A stretch of 64,000 nt of DNA. It comes from Plantibacter sp. PA-3-X8. Lineage in GTDB: Bacteria > Actinomycetota > Actinomycetes > Actinomycetales > Microbacteriaceae. Each line of letters starts with the position of its first letter. Positions within the stretch are counted from its first letter, which is position 1. The notes below the pieces were generated by a model. That model searched no databases, was not told the DNA's origin, and was given only the letters and a program-made list of their open reading frames with translations. The translations under genes and the position numbers were made by a program. Positions 39,017 through 48,230 of the stretch are shown here, piece by piece. The stretch is from positions 2,666,001 through 2,730,000 of the forward strand of contig NZ_CP033107.1 in NCBI RefSeq assembly GCF_003856975.1, given 5' to 3'.

Positions 39017-39702
39017 CCGATCCGAGTGACGCGACGGCAGCGGGGGCGATCACGATCGCGCTGGTCGACGACCAGGCGCTGTTCCGAGGCGGGATCCGCA
39101 TGCTCATCGGTTCGCAGCCGGACCTCCGCGTCGTCGGCGAGGCCTCCGACGGGCGTCAAGCGGTCGAGCTGGCCGCACGGACACGTCCGCAGGTCATCCT
39201 CATGGACGTCCGGATGCCGGTCATGGACGGGATCGAGGCGACGAAGACGATCCTGGCGGAGGCAGACGCGCGCGGGGGCGAGCGGCCTCGGATCGTCGTG
39301 CTGACCACCTTCGACCTCGACGAGGCGGCCGCGACGGCCATCCGAGCCGGGGCGAGCGGGTTCCTGCTCAAGGACGCGGAGCCCGAGTTCCTGCTCGCAG
39401 CGATCCGCACGGTCCATGCAGGGAACGCGGTCATCGCCGCGTCGGCCACCCGCGAGCTGTTCGAGCACTTCCAGCAGGCTCCGGCAGCTCCGGCCGCCCC
39501 GCAGCGCTATGCCGAGCTCACGGCGCGAGAGCGCGAGATCTTCCTCCTCGCGGCGCGCGGGCTGAGCAACTCCGAGATCGCCGCCGCCGAGTTCCTCAGC
39601 GAGGCGACCGTGAAGACGCACATCAGCCGGATCTTCGCCAAGCTCGAGGTGCGCGACCGGGTCCAGCTCGTCGTGTTCGCCTTCGAGCACGGCTTGGTCT
39701 GA
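39013..39702 (+). CDS. Response regulator, NarL/LuxR family
   Basis: 229 residues from an ATG overlapping the kinase stop. The receiver domain has phospho-acceptor Asp65 (ILMDVRMP) with the acidic VDDQ pair near 18; conserved Lys appears in FLLKD near 118. A C-terminal LuxR-type helix-turn-helix (AELTAREREIFLLAARGLSN, then SEATVKTHISRIFAKLEV) binds DNA as a dimer. Likely targets are the paired motifs upstream of its own operon and of the ABC operon that follows. Confidence 0.94.
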   Translation: MTDPSDATAAGAITIALVDDQALFRGGIRMLIGSQPDLRVVGEASDGRQAVELAARTRPQVILMDVRMPVMDGIEATKTILAEADARGGERPRIVVLTTFDLDEAAATAIRAGASGFLLKDAEPEFLLAAIRTVHAGNAVIAASATRELFEHFQQAPAAPAAPQRYAELTAREREIFLLAARGLSNSEIAAAEFLSEATVKTHISRIFAKLEVRDRVQLVVFAFEHGLV

Positions 39703-39736
39703 CCGCGGTCCAGCACGCACCCGCGGAGTGATCGAG

Positions 39737-39753
39737 GATCATCCCCAGGATGT
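39737..39753 (+). promoter_or_regulatory. Candidate response-regulator site upstream of the ABC operon
   Basis: GATCATCCCCAGGATGT, which also contains the small inverted repeat CATCC-CCA-GGATG. It is the inverse-complement counterpart of the site at 37766-37782 and is centred about 67 nt upstream of the predicted start of transcription. Confidence 0.5.
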
Positions 39754-39799
39754 ACCCGGGTCGCTCGTGCGCCCGACGCGCACCCGGCACCGCACTCCG

Positions 39800-39805
39800 T
39801 AGCTT
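39800..39805 (+). promoter_or_regulatory. -10 box of the ABC exporter operon (leaderless)
   Basis: TAGCTT ends 6 nt before the ATG at 39812. Confidence 0.45.
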
Positions 39806-39811
39806 CGGAGT

Positions 39812-40570
39812 ATGACCACTTCAGCACAGCCGTCCGTCGTCGCCAGCGTCCACGGACTCCGGAAGAGCTACGGACCCGCCGACAACCAGGTCGTCGCCCT
39901 CGACGGCGTCGACCTCGAGATCGAGCGGGGCCGGTTCACCGCCATCATGGGCCCGAGCGGCTCGGGCAAGTCGACGCTCATGCACATCATGGCCGGCCTC
40001 GACCAGGCCACCGCGGGGCGGGTGCGCCTCGGTGACCAGGACATCACGGACCTCGACGACGGGCAGCTCACGATCCTCCGTCGGCGTCGTGTCGGCTTCG
40101 TGTTCCAGGCCTTCAACCTGGTCCCGACGCTCGACGTCGCGGCCAACATCCGGCTGCCCTTCGAACTCGACGCCCGCCGTCCGACCGGTGAGGAGCAGAG
40201 CTGGATCGACGTGCTCGTGAGCACGCTCGGACTCGCCTCCCGACTCGGGCACCGCCCGCACGAACTCTCAGGCGGACAGCAGCAGCGCGTCGCGATCGCG
40301 CGTGCCCTCGCGACGCGACCCGAGCTCCTCTTCGCGGACGAACCGACCGGCAACCTCGACTCCCGCACCGGGCGGAGCGTCCTGGCCCTACTGGCGGCGG
40401 CCAGCACCGAGTACGGGCAGAGCATCGCGATGGTGACGCACGACCCGATCGCCGCGAGCTACGCGGACCGGATCGTGTTCCTCGCGGACGGGCGGGTGGT
40501 CGAGGACCGTCCCCGATCGACCGCCGAGCAGATCTCAGCGCTCATGCTCGGCATGGAGCGTGCGGCATGA
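39812..40570 (+). CDS. ABC transporter ATP-binding protein (MacB/LolD type)
   Basis: 252 residues. Walker [10 protein letters not shown] (47-55), Q-loop in [14 protein letters not shown], signature LSGGQ (152-156) and Walker B LLFADEP are all intact. [12 protein letters not shown] and DEPTGNLD are characteristic of the MacB/LolD/FtsE-like ATPases that drive FtsX-type permeases. It overlaps its permease by 4 nt and sits directly after a two-component system, the usual arrangement for peptide-antibiotic or cell-envelope stress exporters. Substrate unknown. Confidence 0.93.
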   Translation: MTTSAQPSVVASVHGLRKSYGPADNQVVALDGVDLEIERGRFTAIMGPSGSGKSTLMHIMAGLDQATAGRVRLGDQDITDLDDGQLTILRRRRVGFVFQAFNLVPTLDVAANIRLPFELDARRPTGEEQSWIDVLVSTLGLASRLGHRPHELSGGQQQRVAIARALATRPELLFADEPTGNLDSRTGRSVLALLAAASTEYGQSIAMVTHDPIAASYADRIVFLADGRVVEDRPRSTAEQISALMLGMERAA

Positions 40571-41979
40571 GCCGGGCGGATCTCGGGCCCCGGGCCCGCG
40601 AGCATCGCGCGAGCCTCCTCGTCGCGACGCTGAGTGCCTCGTTCGGCGTCCTGTTGCTCATGGTCACGAGTGTGCTCTCGACCTTCATCCTGGCCGACGA
40701 CGTCACGGGGTCCAGCGGCACCGTGGTGATCATGCTCATCCTCGCGGCCGCCGTGTTCGTCTCGTTGGCGGTGTACGTCGGTGCGATCGTCACGGCGAAC
40801 ACGTTCGCCACGATCGTCGCCGGGCGGACGAGGACGATCGCGCTGCTCCGCCTGATCGGTTCGACGGCGCGATCGCAGCGTCGCGCCGTCGCGAAGGAGG
40901 GTGTCGTCGTCGGCCTGCTCGGCGGGGGAGCAGGGCTGCTCGTCGGGCTCCTCGCGACCTTCGCGCTCGTGCGGATCGGCGTCGCGACCGGTGTGCTGCC
41001 CGAGCTGCCGTACGCGATCGTCGAACCGGCCGTGCTCCTGCCGGTCGTCGCGGTCGTCCTGACCACGTGGCTCGCGTCCTGGATCGGCGCGCGTCGTGTC
41101 CTGACGGTCACCCCGATGCAGGCGATCGGAGGATCGCAGGAGTTGAGTCGGGAGGAGGCCACCGCGCGGCCCGCCCGGAACGCGGTTGCGATCGGTCTCT
41201 TCGTAGTTGGTGTCCTGCTCCTGCTCGCCGGTGTCGGCGTCGGGCTCGTGTCGCCGCTCGGCGTGCTCATCGGCATCCTCGGCGGGATCGTCTCCTTCTC
41301 CGGCCTCGTGCTCGGTGCGCACCTCGTGATGCCGCCGGCGCTGCGGCTGGTCGGCCGGCTGTTCGGCACCTCAGCGACGGCTCGACTCGCCGCCGAGAAC
41401 GCCGTCCGCTACCCGGAGCGCAGTTCTCGCACGACGATCGGACTGGTGATCGGCGTGACCCTCGTGACGATGTTCGCGGTCGCCGCGGCCAACTTCCAGG
41501 AGTTCGTGCTGAACGCACAGGCTGCGAATCCGGAGGTCTACGAGGGCACGCAGGCCGTGGTCGCGACGACCGTCGGCGTCTTCTCCGCCCTCATCGGGCT
41601 GAGCGCGCTCATCGCCGCGGTCGGGATGGTCAACAACCTCTCGCTCAGCGTCCTGCAACGCACCCGCGAACTCGGACTGCTCCGCGCACTCGGATTCTCG
41701 GCGGTGCAGATCCGTCGCATGATCGTGATCGAGGCGGCGCAGCTCACCATCGCGGCCGTCGTCGTCGGCCTCGTCCTCGGGACGTTCTACGGCTGGGCCG
41801 GTGCCCAGTCGATGCTCGGCGCGATCAACGGTTCGCCCGGGCTCATCTTCCCGGTCATCCCGTGGGCCATCGTCGCCGTGATCGTCGTGCTCGCCGCACT
41901 CCTCACGGCTGCGGCCTCGGTGGCACCGTCCCGTCGGGCGACCCGGATCGCGCCCGTCGCGGCACTCGCGGTCGACTGA
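40567..41979 (+). CDS. FtsX-like ABC transporter permease
   Basis: 470 residues from an ATG overlapping the ATPase stop. Two FtsX/MacB-type units are seen: helices at about 15-40, 50-80, 105-135 and 150-180, then a second set at about 210-260 and 330-460, with the conserved LIALSALIAAVGMVNNLSLS-like region and the RTRELGLLRALGFSAVQIRR coupling motif near 360. The large extracellular domains of bacitracin-type permeases are absent. It is the membrane partner of the preceding ATPase and ends 6 nt from a convergent gene. Confidence 0.9.
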   Translation: MSRADLGPRAREHRASLLVATLSASFGVLLLMVTSVLSTFILADDVTGSSGTVVIMLILAAAVFVSLAVYVGAIVTANTFATIVAGRTRTIALLRLIGSTARSQRRAVAKEGVVVGLLGGGAGLLVGLLATFALVRIGVATGVLPELPYAIVEPAVLLPVVAVVLTTWLASWIGARRVLTVTPMQAIGGSQELSREEATARPARNAVAIGLFVVGVLLLLAGVGVGLVSPLGVLIGILGGIVSFSGLVLGAHLVMPPALRLVGRLFGTSATARLAAENAVRYPERSSRTTIGLVIGVTLVTMFAVAAANFQEFVLNAQAANPEVYEGTQAVVATTVGVFSALIGLSALIAAVGMVNNLSLSVLQRTRELGLLRALGFSAVQIRRMIVIEAAQLTIAAVVVGLVLGTFYGWAGAQSMLGAINGSPGLIFPVIPWAIVAVIVVLAALLTAAASVAPSRRATRIAPVAALAVD

Positions 41980-41985
41980 GACGAC

Positions 41986-42654
41986 TCAGCCGCGGGTCGA
42001 GCGGCGCCAGATCCGCCATCCGCCGATCTGGCGCTGCTCCGGCAACGTCCACCCGAACCGGACCGCCAGGAGGCGGATCACCGCGGTCGAAGAGACACCG
42101 ACGATCGCCGCGATCCCGAGCGGTGCCCCGAAGGTCACGGCGAGGACGAGGAGGGCGGTACCGACCGCGGCCGCCACGGCGTAGAGCGAGCCGACGTGCA
42201 TGAGGGCGACGGGGACACCGAGCATGACGTCGCGGAGCACCGATCCGCCGACGGCTGAGACGGTTCCGACGAAGATCGCCGGGATGACCGGCAGGCCGGC
42301 TGCCAGGGCCTTGGTGGAGCCGATCGCTCCGAACATGCCGATCGTCAGGGCGTCGAGACCGATGATGACCGGCCCGAGCCTCGTGATGGTGCGCAGGAGG
42401 AACATCCCGAGCAGGGCGGCTCCCGAGGCGACGGGGAGGTACCAGTTGTTCTGGAGGGACGCCGGCACCTGTCCGAGGAGGATGTCGCGGATGAGACCGC
42501 CACCGAGTCCGACGACGACGCCGATGATGGCGACGCCGAGCCAGTCGAGTTGACGATCCTGGAATCTGGCCGCGAACATCGCGCCCTGGACGGCGCCGAT
42601 CGCGACCGCCGAGAGGTCGACCCACAGCGGAACGACGAAGAGGACCTCGTTCAC
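41986..42654 (-). CDS. Trimeric intracellular cation channel family protein (UPF0126)
   Basis: 222 residues from a GTG with GGAGAG 9 nt upstream. It consists of two repeats, each with a GGG-x-RD motif: [13 protein letters not shown] near 55 and [12 protein letters not shown] near 138, and about seven transmembrane helices. This is the pattern of bacterial TRIC channels (YicG/YadS family), which conduct monovalent cations. Physiological role in bacteria is unclear. It is transcribed divergently from recO and convergently with the ABC permease. Confidence 0.92.
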   Translation of the reverse strand: MNEVLFVVPLWVDLSAVAIGAVQGAMFAARFQDRQLDWLGVAIIGVVVGLGGGLIRDILLGQVPASLQNNWYLPVASGAALLGMFLLRTITRLGPVIIGLDALTIGMFGAIGSTKALAAGLPVIPAIFVGTVSAVGGSVLRDVMLGVPVALMHVGSLYAVAAAVGTALLVLAVTFGAPLGIAAIVGVSSTAVIRLLAVRFGWTLPEQRQIGGWRIWRRSTRG

Positions 42655-42725
42655 GGCTTCATCTCTCCAGGCGCTCCTTCGATCCCCGACGGCGGTTCCC
42701 GGGTCACGTTGTCGGTGCGAGGCGG

Positions 42726-42731
42726 GATAAT
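42726..42731 (+). promoter_or_regulatory. -10 box of recO (leaderless)
   Basis: GATAAT ends 6 nt before the recO GTG at 42738. Confidence 0.5.
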
Positions 42732-42737
42732 CGATGC

Positions 42738-43475
42738 GTGCCGGTATATCGAGACGAAGTGGTGGTGTTGCGGACCCACAAGCTCGGCGAGGCCGATCGC
42801 ATCGTCACCATGCTCTCACGCAGCAGGGGCAAGATCCGGGCGGTCGCGAAGGGTGTCCGTCGCACGGGCTCGAAGTTCGGGTCCCGGCTCGAGCCGTTCA
42901 TGGTCGCCGACGTCCAGTTCTACGAGGGCCGCAGCCTCGACACCATCACCCAGGCCGAGTCGCTCGGCTCGTACGGCGCCGAGATCAGCGCCGACTACGG
43001 GAGCTACACGGCCGCGAGCGCGATGGTCGAGGCGGCCGATCGGCTGACGGAGTCCGAGGGCTCCCTCCAGCAGTACCTGCTGCTCGTCGGCGCCCTGCGG
43101 TCGCTCTCGAAGCATGAGCACGGTCCGCGGCTCACCCTCGACTCCTACCTGCTCCGGGCGTTCTCGCTCGCCGGTTGGGCACCGAGCTTCGGCGCCTGCT
43201 CGAGGTGCGGCACGGAGGGCGAGTACTCGCACGTGGTCGTGCAGCTCGGCGGGGTCGTGTGCGACGACTGCGCGCCCTCAGGGAGCCCTCGGCTCGACGC
43301 CGAGACCCTCTCGCTCCTCGGAGCACTGCTCTCCGGCGACTGGGAGCACGCGGAGGCCGCCGCCGAGCAGACGGCCTCACGGGCGAGCGGATTCACCGCC
43401 GCCTATGCGCAATGGCATCTGGAGCGCGGCCTGCGGTCGCTCGCGCACCTCGAACAGGATCGGAGCCGCGGGTGA
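42738..43475 (+). CDS. recO: DNA repair protein RecO
   Basis: 245 residues from a GTG. The N-terminal OB-fold starts [20 protein letters not shown], the standard RecO opening, and a zinc-type cluster CSRCG...CDDC lies at about 154-178 before the helical C-terminus. RecO anneals single strands and helps load RecA through RecFOR. The stop overlaps uppS by 4 nt, a conserved actinobacterial pairing. Confidence 0.95.
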   Translation: MPVYRDEVVVLRTHKLGEADRIVTMLSRSRGKIRAVAKGVRRTGSKFGSRLEPFMVADVQFYEGRSLDTITQAESLGSYGAEISADYGSYTAASAMVEAADRLTESEGSLQQYLLLVGALRSLSKHEHGPRLTLDSYLLRAFSLAGWAPSFGACSRCGTEGEYSHVVVQLGGVVCDDCAPSGSPRLDAETLSLLGALLSGDWEHAEAAAEQTASRASGFTAAYAQWHLERGLRSLAHLEQDRSRG

Positions 43476-44293
43476 CCCCGAAGCCCTACACCCACCGCGA
43501 CGCGGTGCCGTTCAAACCGATCGACTGGACAGGGGAGGTCCCGCCCGAGTTCGCGAAGGGTGAGGTGCCGTCGCACGTCGCGATCGTCATGGACGGCAAC
43601 GGCCGGTGGGCGAACCGGCGCGGACTCACGCGTGTCGAAGGGCACAAGGCGGGCGAGGCCGCACTCCTCGACGTCGTGGCCGGTGCCCTGCAACTCGGGA
43701 TCAAGCACCTGTCGGTGTACGCGTTCTCGACGGAGAACTGGAAGCGCTCACCCGATGAGGTCCGCTTCCTCATGGGGTTCAACCGCGAGGTGCTCCATCG
43801 ACGGCGCGACCAACTGAACGAGTGGGGCGTGCGCGTGCGCTGGTCGGGGCGTCGGCCGCGGTTGTGGACCTCGGTCATCAAGGAGCTCCAGACGGCGGAG
43901 GAGCTGACGCGCGACAACGACCGCCTGACGCTCACCATGTGCGTCAACTACGGCGGTCGCAACGAGATCGTCGACGCGGTGCGCAGCATCGCCGACGACG
44001 TCGCCGCCGGCCGCATCAAGCCGTCGGCCGTCTCGGAGCGTCTCGTCCAGAGCCGGCTCTACCTGCCCGACCTCCCGGACGTCGACCTCTTCGTCCGGAG
44101 CTCCGGAGAGCAGCGCACCAGCAACTTCCAGCTGTGGCAGTCGGCCTACGCGGAGATGGTCTTCCTCGACACCCTCTGGCCCGACTTCGGGCGGCGTCAG
44201 CTCTGGGAGGCCGTCGAACGGTACGCCGGACGCGACCGTCGTTTCGGCGGGGCGCGCGACGTGCCAGACGCCCCGGCGCCCTCGGGGGAATGA
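43472..44293 (+). CDS. uppS: Isoprenyl (di-trans,poly-cis undecaprenyl/decaprenyl) diphosphate synthase
   Basis: 273 residues from a GTG overlapping the recO stop. The cis-prenyltransferase signature [12 protein letters not shown] contains the catalytic Asp41; [13 protein letters not shown] and the C-terminal [19 protein letters not shown] are also conserved. It extends allylic diphosphates with isopentenyl diphosphate to make the lipid carrier for peptidoglycan precursors. Chain length cannot be told by eye. Length with an N-terminal extension of about 35 residues is typical of actinobacteria. Confidence 0.94.
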   Translation: MTPKPYTHRDAVPFKPIDWTGEVPPEFAKGEVPSHVAIVMDGNGRWANRRGLTRVEGHKAGEAALLDVVAGALQLGIKHLSVYAFSTENWKRSPDEVRFLMGFNREVLHRRRDQLNEWGVRVRWSGRRPRLWTSVIKELQTAEELTRDNDRLTLTMCVNYGGRNEIVDAVRSIADDVAAGRIKPSAVSERLVQSRLYLPDLPDVDLFVRSSGEQRTSNFQLWQSAYAEMVFLDTLWPDFGRRQLWEAVERYAGRDRRFGGARDVPDAPAPSGE

Positions 44294-44321
44294 CCGACGG
44301 GTGTCGGCGGTTGGCCCTGAC

Positions 44322-45002
44322 ATGAGTGAACCCATCAAGATCGACATCTGGTCCGACATCGCCTGCCCGTGGTGCTACATCGGCAAGCGCAAGTTCGAGC
44401 GGGGTGCGGCGGAGTTCGCGCAGCTCGGCGACGGACGCGAAGTCGAGGTCGAGTACCACTCCTTCGAGCTGGCACCCGACACCCCGGTCGACTTCGACGG
44501 CACCGAGATCGACTTCCTCGTGAAGCACAAGGGCATGCCGGCCGACCAGGTGCAGCAGATGCTCGATCGGGTGACGGGGATCGCCTCGGACGCCGGTCTC
44601 GAGTACGACTTCGGCATCCTCCAGCACACGAACACGGTGAAGGCGCACGAACTGCTGCACTTCGCCAAGGCGGAGGGGAAGCAGCTCGAGATGACCGAGC
44701 GCCTCCTGCGGGCCTACTTCACCGAGGGCCGCCATGTCGGTCGCATCGAGGACCTCGCCGACCTCGCCGTCGAGGTGGGGCTCGACCGGTCCGCCGTGGT
44801 CTCGGCGCTGGAATCCGGCCAGTACACGCAGGCAGTCCGCGAGGACCAGGCGACGGCACAGGGGTACGGCATCCAGGGCGTCCCGTTCTTCGTCATCGAC
44901 GGCGCCTACGGGGTGTCCGGCGCGCAGGAGGCGGCCGCGTTCACGCAGGTCCTCGAGCAGGTCTGGACGGAACGCGCGAGCACCGAGCCGGTGCAGGCGT
45001 GA
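44322..45002 (+). CDS. DsbA family oxidoreductase (FrnE-like)
   Basis: 226 residues from an ATG at 44322. A thioredoxin fold with CPWC (15-18) and a helical insertion, then the cis-proline loop GIQGVPFFVIDG near 184-195, matches the FrnE/2-hydroxychromene-isomerase-like DsbA subfamily. There is no signal peptide, so the protein is cytoplasmic, as other FrnE proteins. These act as disulfide isomerases or thiol oxidoreductases, in some species linked to oxidative stress. The stop overlaps a 49-codon ORF by 4 nt. Confidence 0.92.
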   Translation: MSEPIKIDIWSDIACPWCYIGKRKFERGAAEFAQLGDGREVEVEYHSFELAPDTPVDFDGTEIDFLVKHKGMPADQVQQMLDRVTGIASDAGLEYDFGILQHTNTVKAHELLHFAKAEGKQLEMTERLLRAYFTEGRHVGRIEDLADLAVEVGLDRSAVVSALESGQYTQAVREDQATAQGYGIQGVPFFVIDGAYGVSGAQEAAAFTQVLEQVWTERASTEPVQA

Positions 45003-45148
45003 GCACGGAGACGACGTCGCCTGAGCGCAGCGTCCATGATCAGCAGTCCGCGCCGGTCCGGCCGGCGCTCCGACTCCTCGGAGGCGACGCCGTCGTCTGC
45101 GAGGGCGACAGTTGCCTCGTGCTCCCGCCGGAAACGGCTCAGGACTGA
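44999..45148 (+). CDS. Small protein with a CX4C motif, unknown function
   Basis: 49 residues from a GTG inside the stop of the DsbA-like gene (GTGA overlap). The C-terminal half is RLLGGDAVVCEGDSCLVLPP, with Cys34 and Cys39. Overlap with a thiol oxidoreductase gene and two close cysteines hint at a redox or metal role, but this is inference. Its 3' end overlaps that of the convergent ybaK by 10 nt. Short length makes it the least certain coding call in this cluster. Confidence 0.55.
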   Translation: MSTETTSPERSVHDQQSAPVRPALRLLGGDAVVCEGDSCLVLPPETAQD

Positions 45149-45657
45149 GGGTCCTCCGGCTCGGTGAGGTCCGCGGTGACGGCGCCGATGGCGGTGAGGT
45201 ACTCCGCCGCGTCGACGAAGGCGCTCCACCCGTGCTCGCCGGCGCCGATCGAGATGCGCCCTCCGCGCTCGAGGATGCGCTCGTCCGCATAGACGGGGAG
45301 TGGAGCGCTCGCACCGAGGACGGTGATGGTGCCGCGCTCGTAGCCGGTCGCCTGGAACGCGGTCGCCGCGTCCGGCATCGCGAGCTTGTTCACACCGAGC
45401 AGCGTGCGGAACGGCGGCCAGGAGATCTTGCGGCCGCCCGGCACGAGGGCGAAGAGGTAGTCGCCGCTGCGACGCTTCACGACGATCGTCTTGACGATGT
45501 CCGCGGGCTCGATGCCGAGCAGCTCCGCCGCCTCGTGGAGACTGCGCGCGGGCGGTCGCTCGACCAGCTCCACGTCGAGACCGAGTGCGGCGGCCGCTGC
45601 TCGGACGCGCTCGCGGCCGGACGGCTTGAGGTCGGCGGGCGGGACGGCGTCTGACAT
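45139..45657 (-). CDS. YbaK/EbsC-type aminoacyl-tRNA deacylase
   Basis: 172 residues from an ATG at 45657 with GAGGA 5 nt upstream; another ATG 11 codons earlier is less well placed. The YbaK/ProX fold is evident: IVKTIVVKRRSGDYLFALVPGG with the conserved lysine (VKT), and the GAGEHGWSAFVDAAEYL block near the end. Such proteins hydrolyse mischarged tRNAs (for example Cys-tRNA-Pro) in trans. The gene stands alone between convergent and divergent neighbours. Confidence 0.88.
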   Translation of the reverse strand: MSDAVPPADLKPSGRERVRAAAAALGLDVELVERPPARSLHEAAELLGIEPADIVKTIVVKRRSGDYLFALVPGGRKISWPPFRTLLGVNKLAMPDAATAFQATGYERGTITVLGASAPLPVYADERILERGGRISIGAGEHGWSAFVDAAEYLTAIGAVTADLTEPEDPQS

Positions 45658-45708
45658 GTGGTCCTCACTGGGCGCGGGAGCGCCGATCATCTGGGAGAAT
45701 CGAGGGTG

Positions 45709-46869
45709 ATGTCTCTTCCTACCACGCTCTCGCAGCGCCCGAGCCTCGCGATCGGGCCCATCGTGCTCGACTCGCCGGTCGTGCTCGCCCCCATGGCCGG
45801 GATCACCAACACGGCGTTCCGTCGACTGTGCCGCGAATACGGTGCTGGACTGTACGTCAGCGAGATGATCACCTCCCGCGCGCTCGTCGAACGCACGCCG
45901 GAGACCATGCGGCTCATCCAGCACCACGAGAGCGAGACGCTCCGCTCCATCCAGCTCTACGGCGTCGACCCGAAGACGGTCGCCGAGGCCGTCACCATGC
46001 TCGTCGCCGAGGATCGCGCCGACCACATCGACCTCAACTTCGGCTGCCCGGTGCCCAAGGTCACCCGCAAGGGCGGGGGAGCGGCGCTGCCCTGGAAGAC
46101 CGGGCTCTTCCGCGACATCGTCGAGGGCGCTGTCCGTGCCGCCGGCGACGTCCCGCTCACGATCAAGATGCGCAAGGGCATCGACTCCGACCACCTCACC
46201 TACCTCGAGGCCGGCCGGATCGCCGAGGGCGCCGGCGTGGCGTCGATCGCGCTGCACGCCAGGACCGCCGCCGAGTTCTACTCCGGCCACGCGGACTGGT
46301 CGGCGATCACCAAGCTCAAGGAGACGGTCACCTCGGTGCCGGTCCTCGGGAACGGCGACATCTGGTCGGGAGAGGACGCCCTGAGGATGGTCGACGAGAC
46401 CGGCTGCGACGGCGTCGTCGTGGGCCGCGGTTGCCTCGGTCGCCCCTGGCTCTTCGGCGACCTCAGCTCGGCGTTCGCCGGTGAGGGCGGCAAGGCGGAG
46501 CCGTCCCTGGGCGACGTCGCGGCCGCGTTCCGGCGTCACGCCGAGCTCCTGGCCGAGTTCTTCGAGAGCGAGGAGCGCGGCTGCCGCGACATCCGGAAGC
46601 ACGTCGCCTGGTACTTCAAGGGCTACCCCGTCGGCGGTGACCTCCGCGCGAGCCTTGCGACCGTGGAGTCGCTCGACCAGCTCGACGACCTGCTCGCGAC
46701 CCTCGACTGGACGGCCCCCTACCCGGGCGCCGCAGCGGAAGGGCAGCGCGGACGCGCCGGCACGCCGAAACGACCGGCACTGCCCTACGGCTGGCTCGAC
46801 TCGCAGTCGCTGGGTGCCGACGAGCAGACCGAGATCGCGGGAGCGGAACTGGACCACAGTGGCGGATAG
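45709..46869 (+). CDS. dusB: tRNA-dihydrouridine synthase
   Basis: 386 residues from an ATG at 45709 (an adjacent GTG at 45706 is equally possible). The FMN-binding TIM barrel has VLAPMAGITNTAFRRLCREY near 20, LNFGCPVPKVTRKGGGAAL with catalytic Cys113, and GNGDIWSGEDA plus VVGRGCLGRPWLF for phosphate binding. The enzyme reduces uridines in tRNA using NADPH. DusB-type naming follows the actinobacterial nifR3 family. A -10-like GAGAAT lies 5 nt before the first start codon. Confidence 0.93.
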   Translation: MSLPTTLSQRPSLAIGPIVLDSPVVLAPMAGITNTAFRRLCREYGAGLYVSEMITSRALVERTPETMRLIQHHESETLRSIQLYGVDPKTVAEAVTMLVAEDRADHIDLNFGCPVPKVTRKGGGAALPWKTGLFRDIVEGAVRAAGDVPLTIKMRKGIDSDHLTYLEAGRIAEGAGVASIALHARTAAEFYSGHADWSAITKLKETVTSVPVLGNGDIWSGEDALRMVDETGCDGVVVGRGCLGRPWLFGDLSSAFAGEGGKAEPSLGDVAAAFRRHAELLAEFFESEERGCRDIRKHVAWYFKGYPVGGDLRASLATVESLDQLDDLLATLDWTAPYPGAAAEGQRGRAGTPKRPALPYGWLDSQSLGADEQTEIAGAELDHSGG

Positions 46870-46894
46870 CATCATCGAGCAGGGGAGCGTCTCC

Positions 46895-48142
46895 ATGGAC
46901 CGGGACGGCTACACCCTGCACGACGAAGAACGCTGGATGCCCGAGCACCACTCGACGCGACGCTCCGACTTCGCGCGCGATCGTGCACGGCTCTTGCACT
47001 CCAGTGCCCTGCGGCGACTCGCCGCCAAGACCCAGGTGCTCAGCCCGACGAGCGGGGTCGACTTCGCCCGGAACCGACTGACGCACTCCCTCGAGGTGGC
47101 GCAGGTCGGTCGCGAGCTGGCTGCCAGCCTGGACCTCGCTCCGGACGTCGTCGACACGGCGTGCCTCGCGCACGACCTCGGTCATCCGCCGTTCGGTCAC
47201 AACGGCGAACGAGCGCTCAACGACTGGTCCGCCGCGATCGGCGGGTTCGAGGGCAACGCCCAGACCCTGCGGATCCTCACGCGCCTCGAATCCAAGGTCT
47301 TCGGCCCCGACGGCGAGCCGTACGGTCTGAACCTCACCCGCGCGAGCCTCGACGCCAGCTGCAAGTACCCGTGGCCGGCGGCGCAGTCGGTGCCGGATCC
47401 CGGTGGTCGCGCCAAGTTCGGGTTCTTCGACGAGGACTCAGCAGCCTTCCGCTGGTTGCGAGCCGGCGCTCCCGAGCGCGTCCGCTGCGTCGAGGCGCAG
47501 GTCATGGACCTCGCGGACGACATCGCCTACTCCGTGCACGACTTCGAGGACGCCGTCGTCGGGGAGTACATCGACCCGGCGTTCCTGAACGCGCGCGCAG
47601 GACACGACCGCCTCATCGACACGGCGCTGTCCTGGGCCGGCGACGACTTCACCCACGACGACCTCGCCGCCGCCTTCGACCGGCTGCAGTCCTCGCACAC
47701 CTGGATCACCGCCTGGGACGGCTCCCGGCGCGACCTCGGTCGGCTCAAGAACTTCACGAGCCAGATGATCGGTCGGTTCGCCGGTGCGGCGACTGCGGCG
47801 ACCCGGGAGGCCTTCCCGCAGGCCAGCCTCGTGCGGTTCGGGGCCGACGTCGTGGTGCCCCACGGCATCCAGGCCGAGATCGCGCTTCTCAAGGGGATCG
47901 TGGCCGCGTTCGTGATGTACAGCGACTCCCGCCAGCCGCTGTACGTCCGGCAGCGGGAGATCCTCATCGAACTGTCGGACGCGGTGTTCGCGCTCGGGGA
48001 GTCGGCCCTCGACGTCGGCTTCGCGGCGGACTGGCGGGCAGCCGGGTCCGACGCGGAACGCCGTCGCGTCGTCGTCGACCAGATCGCGAGCCTGACCGAT
48101 CAGAGCGCCCTCTCCTGGCACGAACGGCACGTCGGCGCCTGA
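46895..48142 (+). CDS. dgt: Deoxyguanosinetriphosphate triphosphohydrolase-like protein
   Basis: 415 residues from an ATG at 46895 with GGGGAG 7 nt upstream; an in-frame GTG at 46859 would overlap dusB. The HD-domain motif is split as expected: RLTHSLEVAQVGRELA, then CLAHDLGHPPFGHNGE, and later MDLADDIAYSVHDFEDAV. The N-terminal RSDFARDRARLLHSSALRRLAAKTQV is typical. The enzyme hydrolyses dGTP (or other dNTPs) to nucleoside and triphosphate. The dusB-dgt-dnaG order is standard in Actinobacteria. Confidence 0.94.
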   Translation: MDRDGYTLHDEERWMPEHHSTRRSDFARDRARLLHSSALRRLAAKTQVLSPTSGVDFARNRLTHSLEVAQVGRELAASLDLAPDVVDTACLAHDLGHPPFGHNGERALNDWSAAIGGFEGNAQTLRILTRLESKVFGPDGEPYGLNLTRASLDASCKYPWPAAQSVPDPGGRAKFGFFDEDSAAFRWLRAGAPERVRCVEAQVMDLADDIAYSVHDFEDAVVGEYIDPAFLNARAGHDRLIDTALSWAGDDFTHDDLAAAFDRLQSSHTWITAWDGSRRDLGRLKNFTSQMIGRFAGAATAATREAFPQASLVRFGADVVVPHGIQAEIALLKGIVAAFVMYSDSRQPLYVRQREILIELSDAVFALGESALDVGFAADWRAAGSDAERRRVVVDQIASLTDQSALSWHERHVGA

Positions 48143-48218
48143 CGCTCCTCCACACGGGAGCGGGTCTCCGACTCCACTGCGCGGAGGCCCTCAGGGATGG
48201 ACGATGGACGCACGAGAC

Positions 48219-48224
48219 TAGGAT
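48219..48224 (+). promoter_or_regulatory. -10 box of dnaG (leaderless)
   Basis: TAGGAT ends 6 nt before the dnaG ATG at 48231. Confidence 0.5.
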
Positions 48225-48230
48225 CGAAGC

